Shown here piece after piece: positions 8,580 through 16,728 of a stretch of 64,000 nt of DNA. Source of the DNA: SSF14 sp046331245. GTDB lineage: Bacteria; Actinomycetota; Acidimicrobiia; Acidimicrobiales; Microtrichaceae. Under the pieces are notes generated by a model. The model searched no databases, had not been told where the DNA came from, and saw nothing but the letters and a program-made list of their open reading frames with translations. The stretch spans positions 186,001-250,000 of the forward strand of contig JAXLRH010000002.1 of NCBI GenBank assembly GCA_046331245.1. The letters are read 5' to 3'. The translations under genes and the position numbers were made by a program. Every line of letters begins with the position of its first letter. The stretch's first letter is position 1.

Positions 8580-10490
8580 TCAGTACGAGAATCCACCCAC
8601 GAGCGTGTCGAGCTCGGCCGCCATGCGAGCGAGGTCGTTCGCCGCCTGCTCGGTGTTGGCCGCACCCGCGGTCGTCATGCCAGCGGCGTCGGCCACGGCC
8701 AGGATGCTCTGCGCGATGTCGCTGCTGCCGGCGGCCACGACCGACACGGATCGGTTGATCTCCGCGGTCGACGCCGTCTGCTCCTCGACCGCTGCGGCGA
8801 TCGTCGCCTGGGCGTCGGCGATGTCGTTGACGATCCCGGTGATCTCCGTGATGGCCGTCGTGGCGCGCTCGGTGTCGGACTGGATCGCCTCGACCCGCCG
8901 CGAGATGTCGCCGGTGGCCCGGGCGGTCTCCTGGGCGAGCTCCTTCACCTCGTGGGCGACGACGGCGAACCCCTTGCCGGCCTCACCGGCCCGGGCGGCC
9001 TCGATCGTGGCGTTGAGCGCGAGCAGGTTGGTCTGCTCGGCGATGGTCGAGATCAGGGCGACCACCTGGGAGATCTGCGAGGACGACTCGGCGAGCCCGA
9101 TGACCGTCTCGGACGTGCTCGCAGCGATGCCGACGGCCCGGTTGGCGACGGCGGCGGCGTCGGACGCCGACTGGGCGATCTCGTTGACGGCCGCGCCCAT
9201 CTCGTCGGATCCCGCCGAGACCGCTTGCACGTGCTGGTCGACCTCCTCGGCCGACTGCGACACGGCAGCGGCGCGATCCGAGGCCTGGCTCGCCGATCCG
9301 CCGAGCTCGCGGGACACGGCGGTGAGCTCCTCCGACGCGCTGGCGAGCGTCTGGGACGAGGCCGCGATCGCCGACATCGTCGCCTGCAGGCGTTCCACGG
9401 CGAGATTCAGGCCATGGGAGACGTTGGTGAGCTCGTCGCGGTCGTGACCCTCCTCGGGGATGCGATGACGGAAGTCGCCGTTGCCGAGCGCCTCCAACGC
9501 CTCGATCATCGAGGCGAGCTGGCGGCGGAACGAGCTCTGGAAGCTCCACAGGAGGTAGACCGCGACCGCGAGCGCCACTGCGGCCGACGCGACGGCCATC
9601 ATCCGGCGGTTCTCCAGCGTCGAGATACGGGCCGACAGCAGACGGTCGAGCGCCGGCACGCTCTCGCGGGACAGCGCCGAGGTGGCGGCGAGCAGGTCGT
9701 CGCCCGCAGCGCGAGCAGCGCCGGGCTTGGCCGAGGTGAGCGCGGAGCCGGCGGTGGCGACCGCCCGCACCCGCGCCGCCAACTGCGACTCGAGGGCGCG
9801 GTCGGACGTCTTGTCGAAGGAGGTCGCGAAGTTGGTGCGGATCGTGGCGAGGTTCGTCTCGACCGCCCCGAGAGCGACCGCGAGCTCCTTCACGGCGGCG
9901 GACCCGGCCGGGGCGAAGGCCGCCTTGGTCTCGAGCACGGCCACGCGACCGGCGGCATCCTCGAGGGCCGGGATGCGGGTCGTGACGGAGTCCATCACGT
10001 AGAAGCTGTCGAGGTCGGGGTCGAGGATCAGGTTGGACTCGTTGCCGACCTGCACGACCACGTCGATCCCTGCGGTCAGCGCCGAGTCGTACGACGCCAC
10101 GGCAGAGGGGCCGCCCTTCGGGTCGAGCTTCGACACCGCCGTGCGGAGCGCCTCGAACTGCTTCGACGTCGCGAGGGTGGCGCCGAGGCGACCGTCGACT
10201 GCCGCGACCGCGGCCATCTGCTGCGACACGTCCGCCGCACCCGAGGACGAACCACCGACGAGGTCGTCCCGAGCAGCGGAGAGCTCGTTGACCAGGGGCA
10301 GCAGCTGCTTCAGGTACTCCACCCCGACGCGCTCCTTCGACGAGAAGTCGATCTGGGTTCCCTGGGTGTCGAGATAGGCGAACGTGATGATCGGCAAGGG
10401 CAGCATCAGCGCGACCGTGGTGACCACGAGCTTCTGTGCGAGCGACAGGCGCGCCATGAGGGCCTTGCCGGGAACGAAGAACCGACGCAT
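8580..10490 (-). CDS. methyl-accepting chemotaxis protein
   Basis: A 636-residue chemoreceptor. A first membrane helix (residues about 14-35), a periplasmic helical sensor of roughly 280 residues, and a second helix near 330 precede a HAMP linker and a long coiled-coil signalling domain. The hairpin tip carries EQTNLLALNATIEAARAGEAGKGFAVVAHEVKELA. The start is ATG 10490 because an excellent ribosome site, GGAGGTAG, precedes it; a longer reading frame upstream overlaps the EAL gene's end. A weak sigma-28-like sequence (TCATCGGC-N11-GTCGATGG, minus strand, 10520-10546) lies upstream. It may also be read from the EAL gene 74 bp away. The ligand is unknown. Confidence 0.93.
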   Translation of the reverse strand: MRRFFVPGKALMARLSLAQKLVVTTVALMLPLPIITFAYLDTQGTQIDFSSKERVGVEYLKQLLPLVNELSAARDDLVGGSSSGAADVSQQMAAVAAVDGRLGATLATSKQFEALRTAVSKLDPKGGPSAVASYDSALTAGIDVVVQVGNESNLILDPDLDSFYVMDSVTTRIPALEDAAGRVAVLETKAAFAPAGSAAVKELAVALGAVETNLATIRTNFATSFDKTSDRALESQLAARVRAVATAGSALTSAKPGAARAAGDDLLAATSALSRESVPALDRLLSARISTLENRRMMAVASAAVALAVAVYLLWSFQSSFRRQLASMIEALEALGNGDFRHRIPEEGHDRDELTNVSHGLNLAVERLQATMSAIAASSQTLASASEELTAVSRELGGSASQASDRAAAVSQSAEEVDQHVQAVSAGSDEMGAAVNEIAQSASDAAAVANRAVGIAASTSETVIGLAESSSQISQVVALISTIAEQTNLLALNATIEAARAGEAGKGFAVVAHEVKELAQETARATGDISRRVEAIQSDTERATTAITEITGIVNDIADAQATIAAAVEEQTASTAEINRSVSVVAAGSSDIAQSILAVADAAGMTTAGAANTEQAANDLARMAAELDTLVGGFSY

Positions 10491-10564
10491 CGAGCTACCT
10501 CCGAGAGAGTGACTCGGCTCCATCGACGTTCCCCCACCGCCGATGAGGCGAATTGGAGGAATAC

Positions 10565-11839
10565 TCAAAATATTGACTTCCGGCCTGCGGGGTGGATCTG
10601 ACGGCCTCGGTCGCGTCGCTGGAAGGTCTGGAATCGCATGATCGAATCCGCCACCTCGGCCTCCACGGCGGGCGACCACAGGAACCCCTGCCCGGCATCG
10701 CACCCGAGCTCCGCCAGCGCCTCACACTGGGCCTCGGTCTCGACTCCCTCGCCGATCGTTCGGAGCCCCAGCGACCTGGCGGTGTTCACCACGGTCCTCG
10801 CCGCCCGCGCCGCCGACGAGTCGGCCCCGAGCCGGCGCACGATCGAGTGGTCGATCTTGAGGGCGTACAGCGGGACCGAGGACAACGAGGACGGCGTCAC
10901 CGTCTGCGTGCCGAAGTGCTCGAGGGTGATGCGGAAGCCGGCGTCGCGCATCGCCGGCAGCGCCGCGAGCGCGCTCGGCCGCAAGAGCGTCTTCTCCCGG
11001 ATCATCAGCCCGACCGATGCCGCCGGCAGCCGGTGCTGGCGCAGCAGCTGCCGGAGCTCGTCGAGCAGCTCCGGGCTCTCGAAGCGGCTCCCCGCCACCT
11101 TCACGTTGATGCGCACCCGCTTCGCCCCACGGTCGAGCCACCCACGGGCCCGGATCGCCGCCTGCCGGAAGACCACGGAGTCGAGCTCCGACGCGAGACC
11201 GGCCTTGACCGCCTGCGGGAAGAACTCGGCGGCGCTCACCCAACCCCGCTGGGGATGGTTCCACCGCACCAGCGCATCGAACGCCGCCACCGTGCCCGAC
11301 GCCAGGTCGACGACCGGCTGGAAGTGCGGGACGAACCGACCGGCAGCGAGATCGCGCGTCATGCCGGCGGCGAGCGGCGTCTGGCGTGCCGGCGTGGCCT
11401 CGGCGGCCGGAGCCGCGTCGGCTCCGAGCGCGATCAGGAGCATCGTGACGACCTGCACGACCTGGGCCGAGTCGACGCCGAGTCCGCCTCGAGCAGCTCC
11501 CGTGCCGGACGGAACGACGAGCACGAAGCGACCGAGTGGCTCGCCGTCGTCGATGATCGGGACGTCGATCACCCAGTCGTGGGCTCCCGGCGCCGTGCAC
11601 ACCCGATCGAGACGACCGCTCATGGTCGCGGAGGCGTCCTCCGGCAGGAGCCACTCCCCGCCCTCGCCGACCCGGATGCCGGCGGCCGATGCACCCGTCG
11701 CCGCTGCGAGCGCGGCGAGCAGCCGCCGAGCCACCGACGCCGGCGATTCCCGGCGAGCGAGGCTTCGCTGCGCTCTCGCGAGCTCGTCCGCCACGACGAC
11801 CACCGGGGCGGTGAGCGTGCTGTTCGCGAGCTGGTGCAT
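10565..11839 (-). CDS. degenerate EAL-domain protein
   Basis: A 424-residue protein with an N-terminal GAF-like region (about 20-140) and a C-terminal EAL fold (about 160-410). The EAL signature is altered to FDAL (D188 for the metal-binding glutamate), and the DDFGTG metal/base motif reads EHFGTQ (307-312). GVETEAQ, KIDHSIV and GQGF are kept. Known enzymes need these acidic residues to hydrolyse c-di-GMP, so I infer a binding or signalling protein rather than an active phosphodiesterase. The ATG at 11839 lies 7 nt after a sigma-28-like -10 box with no ribosome site, suggesting a leaderless mRNA. It diverges from cheA. Confidence 0.85.
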   Translation of the reverse strand: MHQLANSTLTAPVVVVADELARAQRSLARRESPASVARRLLAALAAATGASAAGIRVGEGGEWLLPEDASATMSGRLDRVCTAPGAHDWVIDVPIIDDGEPLGRFVLVVPSGTGAARGGLGVDSAQVVQVVTMLLIALGADAAPAAEATPARQTPLAAGMTRDLAAGRFVPHFQPVVDLASGTVAAFDALVRWNHPQRGWVSAAEFFPQAVKAGLASELDSVVFRQAAIRARGWLDRGAKRVRINVKVAGSRFESPELLDELRQLLRQHRLPAASVGLMIREKTLLRPSALAALPAMRDAGFRITLEHFGTQTVTPSSLSSVPLYALKIDHSIVRRLGADSSAARAARTVVNTARSLGLRTIGEGVETEAQCEALAELGCDAGQGFLWSPAVEAEVADSIMRFQTFQRRDRGRQIHPAGRKSIF

Positions 11840-11846
11840 GAGAATT

Positions 11847-11873
11847 TTATCGACCGGATTTGAACCATCTTGA
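11847..11873 (-). promoter_or_regulatory. sigma-28-like promoter for the EAL gene
   Basis: On the minus strand TCAAGATG, 11 bp, then GTCGATAA, followed by 7 nt and the ATG of the EAL gene. This matches the FliA/WhiG consensus T(A/C)AAGTTT-N11-GCCGATAA closely, with the same spacing. Confidence 0.65.
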
Positions 11874-11902
11874 TCTTTGTTCGGTGAAATTGGCGCTTTC
11901 CC

Positions 11903-11929
11903 TCAAGTCGTTCCTGGCAACGCCGACAT
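11903..11929 (+). promoter_or_regulatory. sigma-28-like promoter for the chemotaxis operon
   Basis: TCAAGTCG, 11 bp, then GCCGACAT, read on the plus strand. The predicted transcription start is about 50 bp before cheA, leaving a leader with an AGGA ribosome site. It is divergent from, and 29 bp away from, the EAL promoter. Confidence 0.65.
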
Positions 11930-11987
11930 CCGGTAGCAGGCCGCTTCCCCACGGCCGCATTCCCACCGCGAGACAACAGGACGACGA

Positions 11988-14279
11988 ATGGACGAGGAAT
12001 ACGCCGAGGTCATCTCGGAGTTCCTGATCGAGAGCTACGAGAACCTGGACCGCCTGGTGCAGGATCTGCTCGATCTGGAGGGCGATCCGGCGGCCGCCGC
12101 CACACTGGCGAGCGCGTTCCGGACGGTGCACACGATCAAGGGCACCTGCGGGTTCCTCGGCTACGACCGGCTCGAGCGCGTCACCCACGTCGGCGAGAAC
12201 CTGCTCAGCAGGCTCCGCGACGGCGAGCTCGCCCTCGAGGGTCGCATGGTCACGGCCCTCCTCCGCCTCGCCGATGCCGTGCGCGAGATGCTCGCCTCCA
12301 TCGAGTCGACGGGCGCCGACGGCGAGAACGACTTCGCCGACCTCGTCGACGAGCTCGGCCGGCTCACCGAAGGCCAGGCCGCGACCGCCGTTCCTGCCGT
12401 CGCACCCGCCGTCGCGCCGGTCGGCGAGGTGCTGGTCGCCGCCGGCTCGGTCGCCGCCGACGACGTCGCGCTCGCGCTCGCCGAACAGGACCTGGGCGAC
12501 GGCCGGCCGATCGGCCAGATCCTCGTCGACCACGGCTCGGCCCAGCCGACCGACGTCGACGCCGCCGTGCTCACGCAGCTCGGCCAGTCCAGCGGAACGC
12601 CGCCCGCCGACGGCCGCGCCAGCATCGCCGACAGCACGATCCGCGTGGACGTCGGCGTGCTCGACCGCCTCATGAACCTCGTGGGCGAGCTGGTGCTCAG
12701 CCGCAACAACGTCGTGCAGCACGTCGGCGCCAACGCCGACCCGGCGAGCCTCGCCGCCTCCCAGCAGCTCGACCTCGTCACCGGCGAGCTCCAGGAATGC
12801 GTGATGAAGACCCGCATGCAGCCCATCGGGTCGGTCTGGTCGAAGTTCACCCGCGTCGTCCGCGACCTCGCCGTGCAGTGCGACAAGCAGGTGCGCATCG
12901 AGATGGAGGGCGAGGACACCGAGCTCGACAAGACGATCATCGAGGCCATCAAGGACCCGCTCACCCACGTCGTCCGCAACACCGTCGACCACGGCATCGA
13001 GCCGGCCGAGCAACGTGTCGCCGCCGGCAAGCCCGCCGAGGGCGTGCTCCACATGAAGGCGCACCACGAGGGCGGCCAGGTCATCATCGAGATCGCCGAC
13101 GACGGCGCCGGCATCGACCCCGACCGCGTGAAGGCCAAGGCCGTGGCGCGTGGCCTCATCACCGAGGCCGCGGCGAACACCATGACCGACCACGAGGCGA
13201 TCGCCCTGATCTTCGCCCCGGGCTTCTCCACCGCCGAGACCGTGACCAACGTGTCCGGCCGCGGGGTGGGCATGGACGTCGTGAAGACGAACATCGAGCG
13301 CATCGGCGGCTCCGTCGAGGTCGAGAGCGAGCTCGGCGCGGGCACCACGCTCCGCGTGCGGATCCCGCTGACGCTGGCCATCATCCCGGCGCTCATGATC
13401 GAGAGCGACGGCCATCAGTTCGCGATCCCCCAGGTCGAGGTGCTCGAGCTCGTGCGGCTCGCCGGCGACCAGGTGCAGTCGTCGGTGGAGATGCTCCACA
13501 CCGCGCCGGTGTACCGCCTCCGCGGCAACCTGCTGCCGCTCGTCTACCTGCGCGAGGTGCTCGGCTTCGAGCCCTCCGATCCCGACGCGACGCTCACGAT
13601 CGCCGTCGTGTCCACCGACAACCGCTCGTGGGGCCTCGTCATCGACGGCGTCACGACCACCGAGGAGATCGTCGTGAAGCCCCTCGGCCGGATCCTCCGG
13701 TCCGTGCCCGCCTTCTCCGGCGCCACGATCATGGGCGACGGCCGCGTCTCGCTGATCCTCGACATCGCCCGCATCGCGAAGCGCTCCCGTGTCGTCGCCG
13801 CCGCCGAGGCGGCTCGGGCGCACGACGCCGGCACACAGCAGATCGAGCAGGGTGTGCGCACCAAGCTGCTGGTCGTCACACGCGGCGACGAGCAGCTCGC
13901 GATCGACGTGTCCGAGGTCGACCGCCTCGAGCAGTTCGGACTGGTCGACCTCGAACGGAGCGGGAGCCTCGACGTGGTGCAGTACCGCGACGGCATCCTC
14001 CCGCTCGTGCGGCTCGGCAGCCCCGCAGCGCCGACGGGTGGCGAGAAGGAGCTGACGACCGTGGTCTTCGAACGCGAGGGCCGGTTGGTCGGACTGGTCG
14101 TCGAGCAGATCGTCGACATCGTCGAAGCGCCCGTCGAGGACTCCGGCGCCGGGCGCAGCACCGTGGTGGTCCGCGACCGCGTCACGGAGATGCTCGACCT
14201 CGACGACGCCCTCGTCCCGGCCGATGCGTGGTTCCAACGGTCGGGCATCCCCCGAAACGACATGGCGGTGGCACGATGA
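11988..14279 (+). CDS. cheA: chemotaxis histidine kinase CheA
   Basis: A 763-residue kinase that phosphorylates CheY and CheB in response to receptors. Domains in order are Hpt with phospho-acceptor H48 (VHTIKGTCGFLG), a small helical module at about 145-200 (GEVLVAAGSV, IGQILVDHG) resembling the MshEN/GspE N-terminal domain, the dimerisation region, a HATPase with DPLTHVVRNTVDHGIE, DDGAGID and GRGVGMDVVK, and two CheW-like modules at the C-terminus (about 465-610 and 620-755). The usual CheY-binding P2 domain is not evident; the MshEN-like module occupies its place. The first gene of a plus-strand operon, behind a sigma-28-like promoter. Confidence 0.95.
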   Translation: MDEEYAEVISEFLIESYENLDRLVQDLLDLEGDPAAAATLASAFRTVHTIKGTCGFLGYDRLERVTHVGENLLSRLRDGELALEGRMVTALLRLADAVREMLASIESTGADGENDFADLVDELGRLTEGQAATAVPAVAPAVAPVGEVLVAAGSVAADDVALALAEQDLGDGRPIGQILVDHGSAQPTDVDAAVLTQLGQSSGTPPADGRASIADSTIRVDVGVLDRLMNLVGELVLSRNNVVQHVGANADPASLAASQQLDLVTGELQECVMKTRMQPIGSVWSKFTRVVRDLAVQCDKQVRIEMEGEDTELDKTIIEAIKDPLTHVVRNTVDHGIEPAEQRVAAGKPAEGVLHMKAHHEGGQVIIEIADDGAGIDPDRVKAKAVARGLITEAAANTMTDHEAIALIFAPGFSTAETVTNVSGRGVGMDVVKTNIERIGGSVEVESELGAGTTLRVRIPLTLAIIPALMIESDGHQFAIPQVEVLELVRLAGDQVQSSVEMLHTAPVYRLRGNLLPLVYLREVLGFEPSDPDATLTIAVVSTDNRSWGLVIDGVTTTEEIVVKPLGRILRSVPAFSGATIMGDGRVSLILDIARIAKRSRVVAAAEAARAHDAGTQQIEQGVRTKLLVVTRGDEQLAIDVSEVDRLEQFGLVDLERSGSLDVVQYRDGILPLVRLGSPAAPTGGEKELTTVVFEREGRLVGLVVEQIVDIVEAPVEDSGAGRSTVVVRDRVTEMLDLDDALVPADAWFQRSGIPRNDMAVAR

Positions 14280-14758
14280 GCACGAACCAACCGATCGACC
14301 CGTCGACCGACATGTCGATGCGACGGAGCCTCTGCACGTTCTGGCTGGCCGGGCTGTGCTTCGGCGTCGACGTGCTCGACGTGCAGGAGGTGATCCGCCA
14401 CCAGGAGGTCACCCCGGTGCCGCTCGCACCGCAGGTCGTCGTAGGCCTCATGAACCTCCGCGGCCAGATCATCACGTCGTGCGACCTCCGCATCCGCCTC
14501 GACCTCGGCGAGCGCTCGCCCGGCCAGGTGCCGATGAACGTGGTCGTGCGCACCGGCGAGGGCCCCGTCAGCCTCCTCGTCGACGAGATCGGCGACGTCA
14601 TCCAGGTCGCCGACGACACCTTCGAGACGCCACCGAGCACGGTCACCGGCGTGGCCCGCGACCTCATCGTCGGCGCCTACAAGCTCGACGGGAAGCTGCT
14701 ACTCGAACTCGACATCGTGCGACTCATCAACGGCCTCGCCGTCACGGTCGACGCGTGA
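14276..14758 (+). CDS. cheW: chemotaxis scaffold protein CheW
   Basis: A 160-residue adaptor that couples receptors to CheA. After a short leader the CheW beta-barrel is clear: LCTFWLAGLCFGVDVLDVQEVIR, PQVVVGLMNLRGQIITSCDLR, and VSLLVDEIGDVIQV with the family arginine in NLRG. The start overlaps the cheA stop (ATGA), indicating coupled translation. Cytoplasmic, at the base of receptor arrays. Confidence 0.95.
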   Translation: MSTNQPIDPSTDMSMRRSLCTFWLAGLCFGVDVLDVQEVIRHQEVTPVPLAPQVVVGLMNLRGQIITSCDLRIRLDLGERSPGQVPMNVVVRTGEGPVSLLVDEIGDVIQVADDTFETPPSTVTGVARDLIVGAYKLDGKLLLELDIVRLINGLAVTVDA

Positions 14759-14778
14759 CACCCCAAGGAGACACTGCC

Positions 14779-15165
14779 ATGCAAGCCCTCGTGGTGGACG
14801 ACTCGCGAGCCGTCCGGATGATGCTCAGCCGGATGTTGCGCGACGCCGGCTTCGACTCCTGCCTCGAAGCCGGCGACGGCCTCGAAGCGCTCGAACGGCT
14901 CGACGAGACGCCGGACCTCCCGGCGGTGATGCTCGTCGACTGGAACATGCCCAACATGAACGGGCTGGAGCTGATCCGCGCCGTCCGCTCCAACGCGGAC
15001 CGCCGCGATCTGCCCATCGTCATGGTGACGACCGAGAGCGAGATGACCCAGATGGTCAAGGCCCTCGCCGCCGGCGCGAACGAATACGTGATGAAGCCGT
15101 TCACCAAGGACGTCATCCTCGACAAGCTCGACCTGCTCGGCATCCGAGCGACCCCCGCGGCATGA
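14779..15165 (+). CDS. cheY: response regulator CheY (first copy)
   Basis: A 128-residue single receiver domain. The acidic pocket (VVDDSR), the phospho-accepting aspartate in LVDWNMPNMNG, a conserved Thr in VTTES and the Lys in VMKPFT are all present. Phosphorylated by CheA, such proteins bind the flagellar switch. A strong ribosome site (AAGGAG) precedes ATG 14779. The stop overlaps the following MCP start by 4 bp. A second receiver gene lies at 19456 in the same operon; which one talks to the motor cannot be told. Confidence 0.93.
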   Translation: MQALVVDDSRAVRMMLSRMLRDAGFDSCLEAGDGLEALERLDETPDLPAVMLVDWNMPNMNGLELIRAVRSNADRRDLPIVMVTTESEMTQMVKALAAGANEYVMKPFTKDVILDKLDLLGIRATPAA

Positions 15166-16727
15166 AGCAGGTCACGATCGCCCACAAGCTCGGCGGCCTC
15201 GCCGTCGTGTCCCTCACACTGCTCGTCGTCGTGGCCTGGGCCGGCCTCTCGTCGACCTCGGCGGTCGGCGACGACGCGGACCACCTGTCACGCACCCCGA
15301 GCGCCATGCGCGGCGCGTCCTACGCCGACATGTACCACGACATCGTGAACACGCTCGTCGTCAACGCGGTCGACGTCGACGACCCGGCGTCGGTCCCGGC
15401 CACGAAGACCGACGTCCGTGTGGCGATCGGGAAGTTCAACGCCGAGCTCGACCGGGCGAAGCGGGCCGACGTGTCCGACGCAGTCGGCACCGCCGTCGAC
15501 CGAGTCCGTCCCGACGTCGCCGCGTACGGCACGAAGGCGCAGGCCGTGCTCGACGCGATCGCCACCCGCGGCCACGTCGAGATCCTGGCCGCCGACTTCC
15601 ACGCCCAGTTCAAGAAGCTCGAACGCGAGCTGCCCGGGATCTCGGATGCAGTCGACGCAGCCACGAAGGACGCTCGTGCCGGCGCCCGCTCGTCGGTCGA
15701 CAGCGGACGGCAGCTGACCCTGGGTCTCCTCGCCGCGGCGGCCGCCATCCTTGCGCTGCTGTCGTTGAAGCTCTCCCGCTCGATCATCCCTCCGCTGCGG
15801 CGCACGGCCGTGGTGCTCACGTCGGTCGCCGAGGGCGACCTCACGGGGCGGGTTGCGAGCTCGGGCGACGACGAGGTCGGCCGCATGGGGCGGGCACTCG
15901 ACCAGGCGCTCGACAACCTGTCCGCGACGTTGTCGGAGATCGGCAACCACTCGGCCACGCTCGCGAGCGCGTCCGAGGAGCTCAGCGCAGTCAGCTCCCA
16001 GCTCGCCGGCGCAGCCCAGGAGACGTCGGCCCAGGCCGGCATCGTGGCGTCCGCGGCCGGCCAGGTGTCCGAGAACGTCGCCGTGGTCGCCGCCGGCACC
16101 GGCGAGATGACCGCATCGATCCAGGAGATCTCCCACGGCGCGCAGGATGCCGTGAACGTCGCCGACCAGGCCGCCCAGGTTGCCCAGGCCACCAACGAGA
16201 CCGTCGCGAAGCTCGGTGTCTCCTCCGCGGAGATCGGCAACGTCGTGAAGGTGATCACGTCCATCGCCGAGCAGACGAACCTGCTCGCGCTGAACGCCAC
16301 CATCGAGGCCGCCCGGGCCGGCGAGGCCGGCAAGGGATTCGCCGTCGTCGCCCACGAGGTGAAGGAGCTCGCCTCCGCCACCGCGGCTGCCACCGCCGAC
16401 ATCTCCGAGCGGATCGGCGCCATCCAGGGCGACGCCGCCGAGTCGGTGCGGGCCATCGGCGAGATCACCGAGATCATCGGACGGGTCGGCGAGACGCAGG
16501 CGTCGATCGCCTCGGCCGTCGAGGAACAGACCGCCACGACCAACGAGATCGGCCGCAACGTCGCCGAGGCCGCCGACAACAGCACCGAGATCGCCCGGAA
16601 CATCTCCGGTGTCGCTCAGTCCGCACAGGACGCGAGCATGGGCGCGTCCAACACCCTCGACACCGCTGCCGAGCTGTCACGGATGGCCGGCGAGCTCCAG
16701 GTCCTCGTCTCGGGATTCCGGTGCTGA
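15162..16727 (+). CDS. methyl-accepting chemotaxis protein (operon copy)
   Basis: A 521-residue chemoreceptor. The first membrane helix is at about 10-30, a sensor of roughly 150 residues follows (compact four-helix size), a second helix lies at about 185-205, then a HAMP domain and the signalling coiled coil with EQTNLLALNATIEAARAGEAGKG. Its signalling tip is almost identical to that of the MCP at 8580, so both can use the same CheA/CheW. It overlaps cheY by 4 bp and is followed 1 bp later by cheB. The ligand is unknown. Confidence 0.94.
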   Translation: MKQVTIAHKLGGLAVVSLTLLVVVAWAGLSSTSAVGDDADHLSRTPSAMRGASYADMYHDIVNTLVVNAVDVDDPASVPATKTDVRVAIGKFNAELDRAKRADVSDAVGTAVDRVRPDVAAYGTKAQAVLDAIATRGHVEILAADFHAQFKKLERELPGISDAVDAATKDARAGARSSVDSGRQLTLGLLAAAAAILALLSLKLSRSIIPPLRRTAVVLTSVAEGDLTGRVASSGDDEVGRMGRALDQALDNLSATLSEIGNHSATLASASEELSAVSSQLAGAAQETSAQAGIVASAAGQVSENVAVVAAGTGEMTASIQEISHGAQDAVNVADQAAQVAQATNETVAKLGVSSAEIGNVVKVITSIAEQTNLLALNATIEAARAGEAGKGFAVVAHEVKELASATAAATADISERIGAIQGDAAESVRAIGEITEIIGRVGETQASIASAVEEQTATTNEIGRNVAEAADNSTEIARNISGVAQSAQDASMGASNTLDTAAELSRMAGELQVLVSGFRC

Positions 16728-16728
16728 C

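Noticed and set aside
8019..10601. An 860-residue plus-strand open frame opposite the MCP gene
   Set aside because: Composition is Arg/Gly/His-rich without domains, and the minus strand encodes a clear chemoreceptor and TetR regulator.
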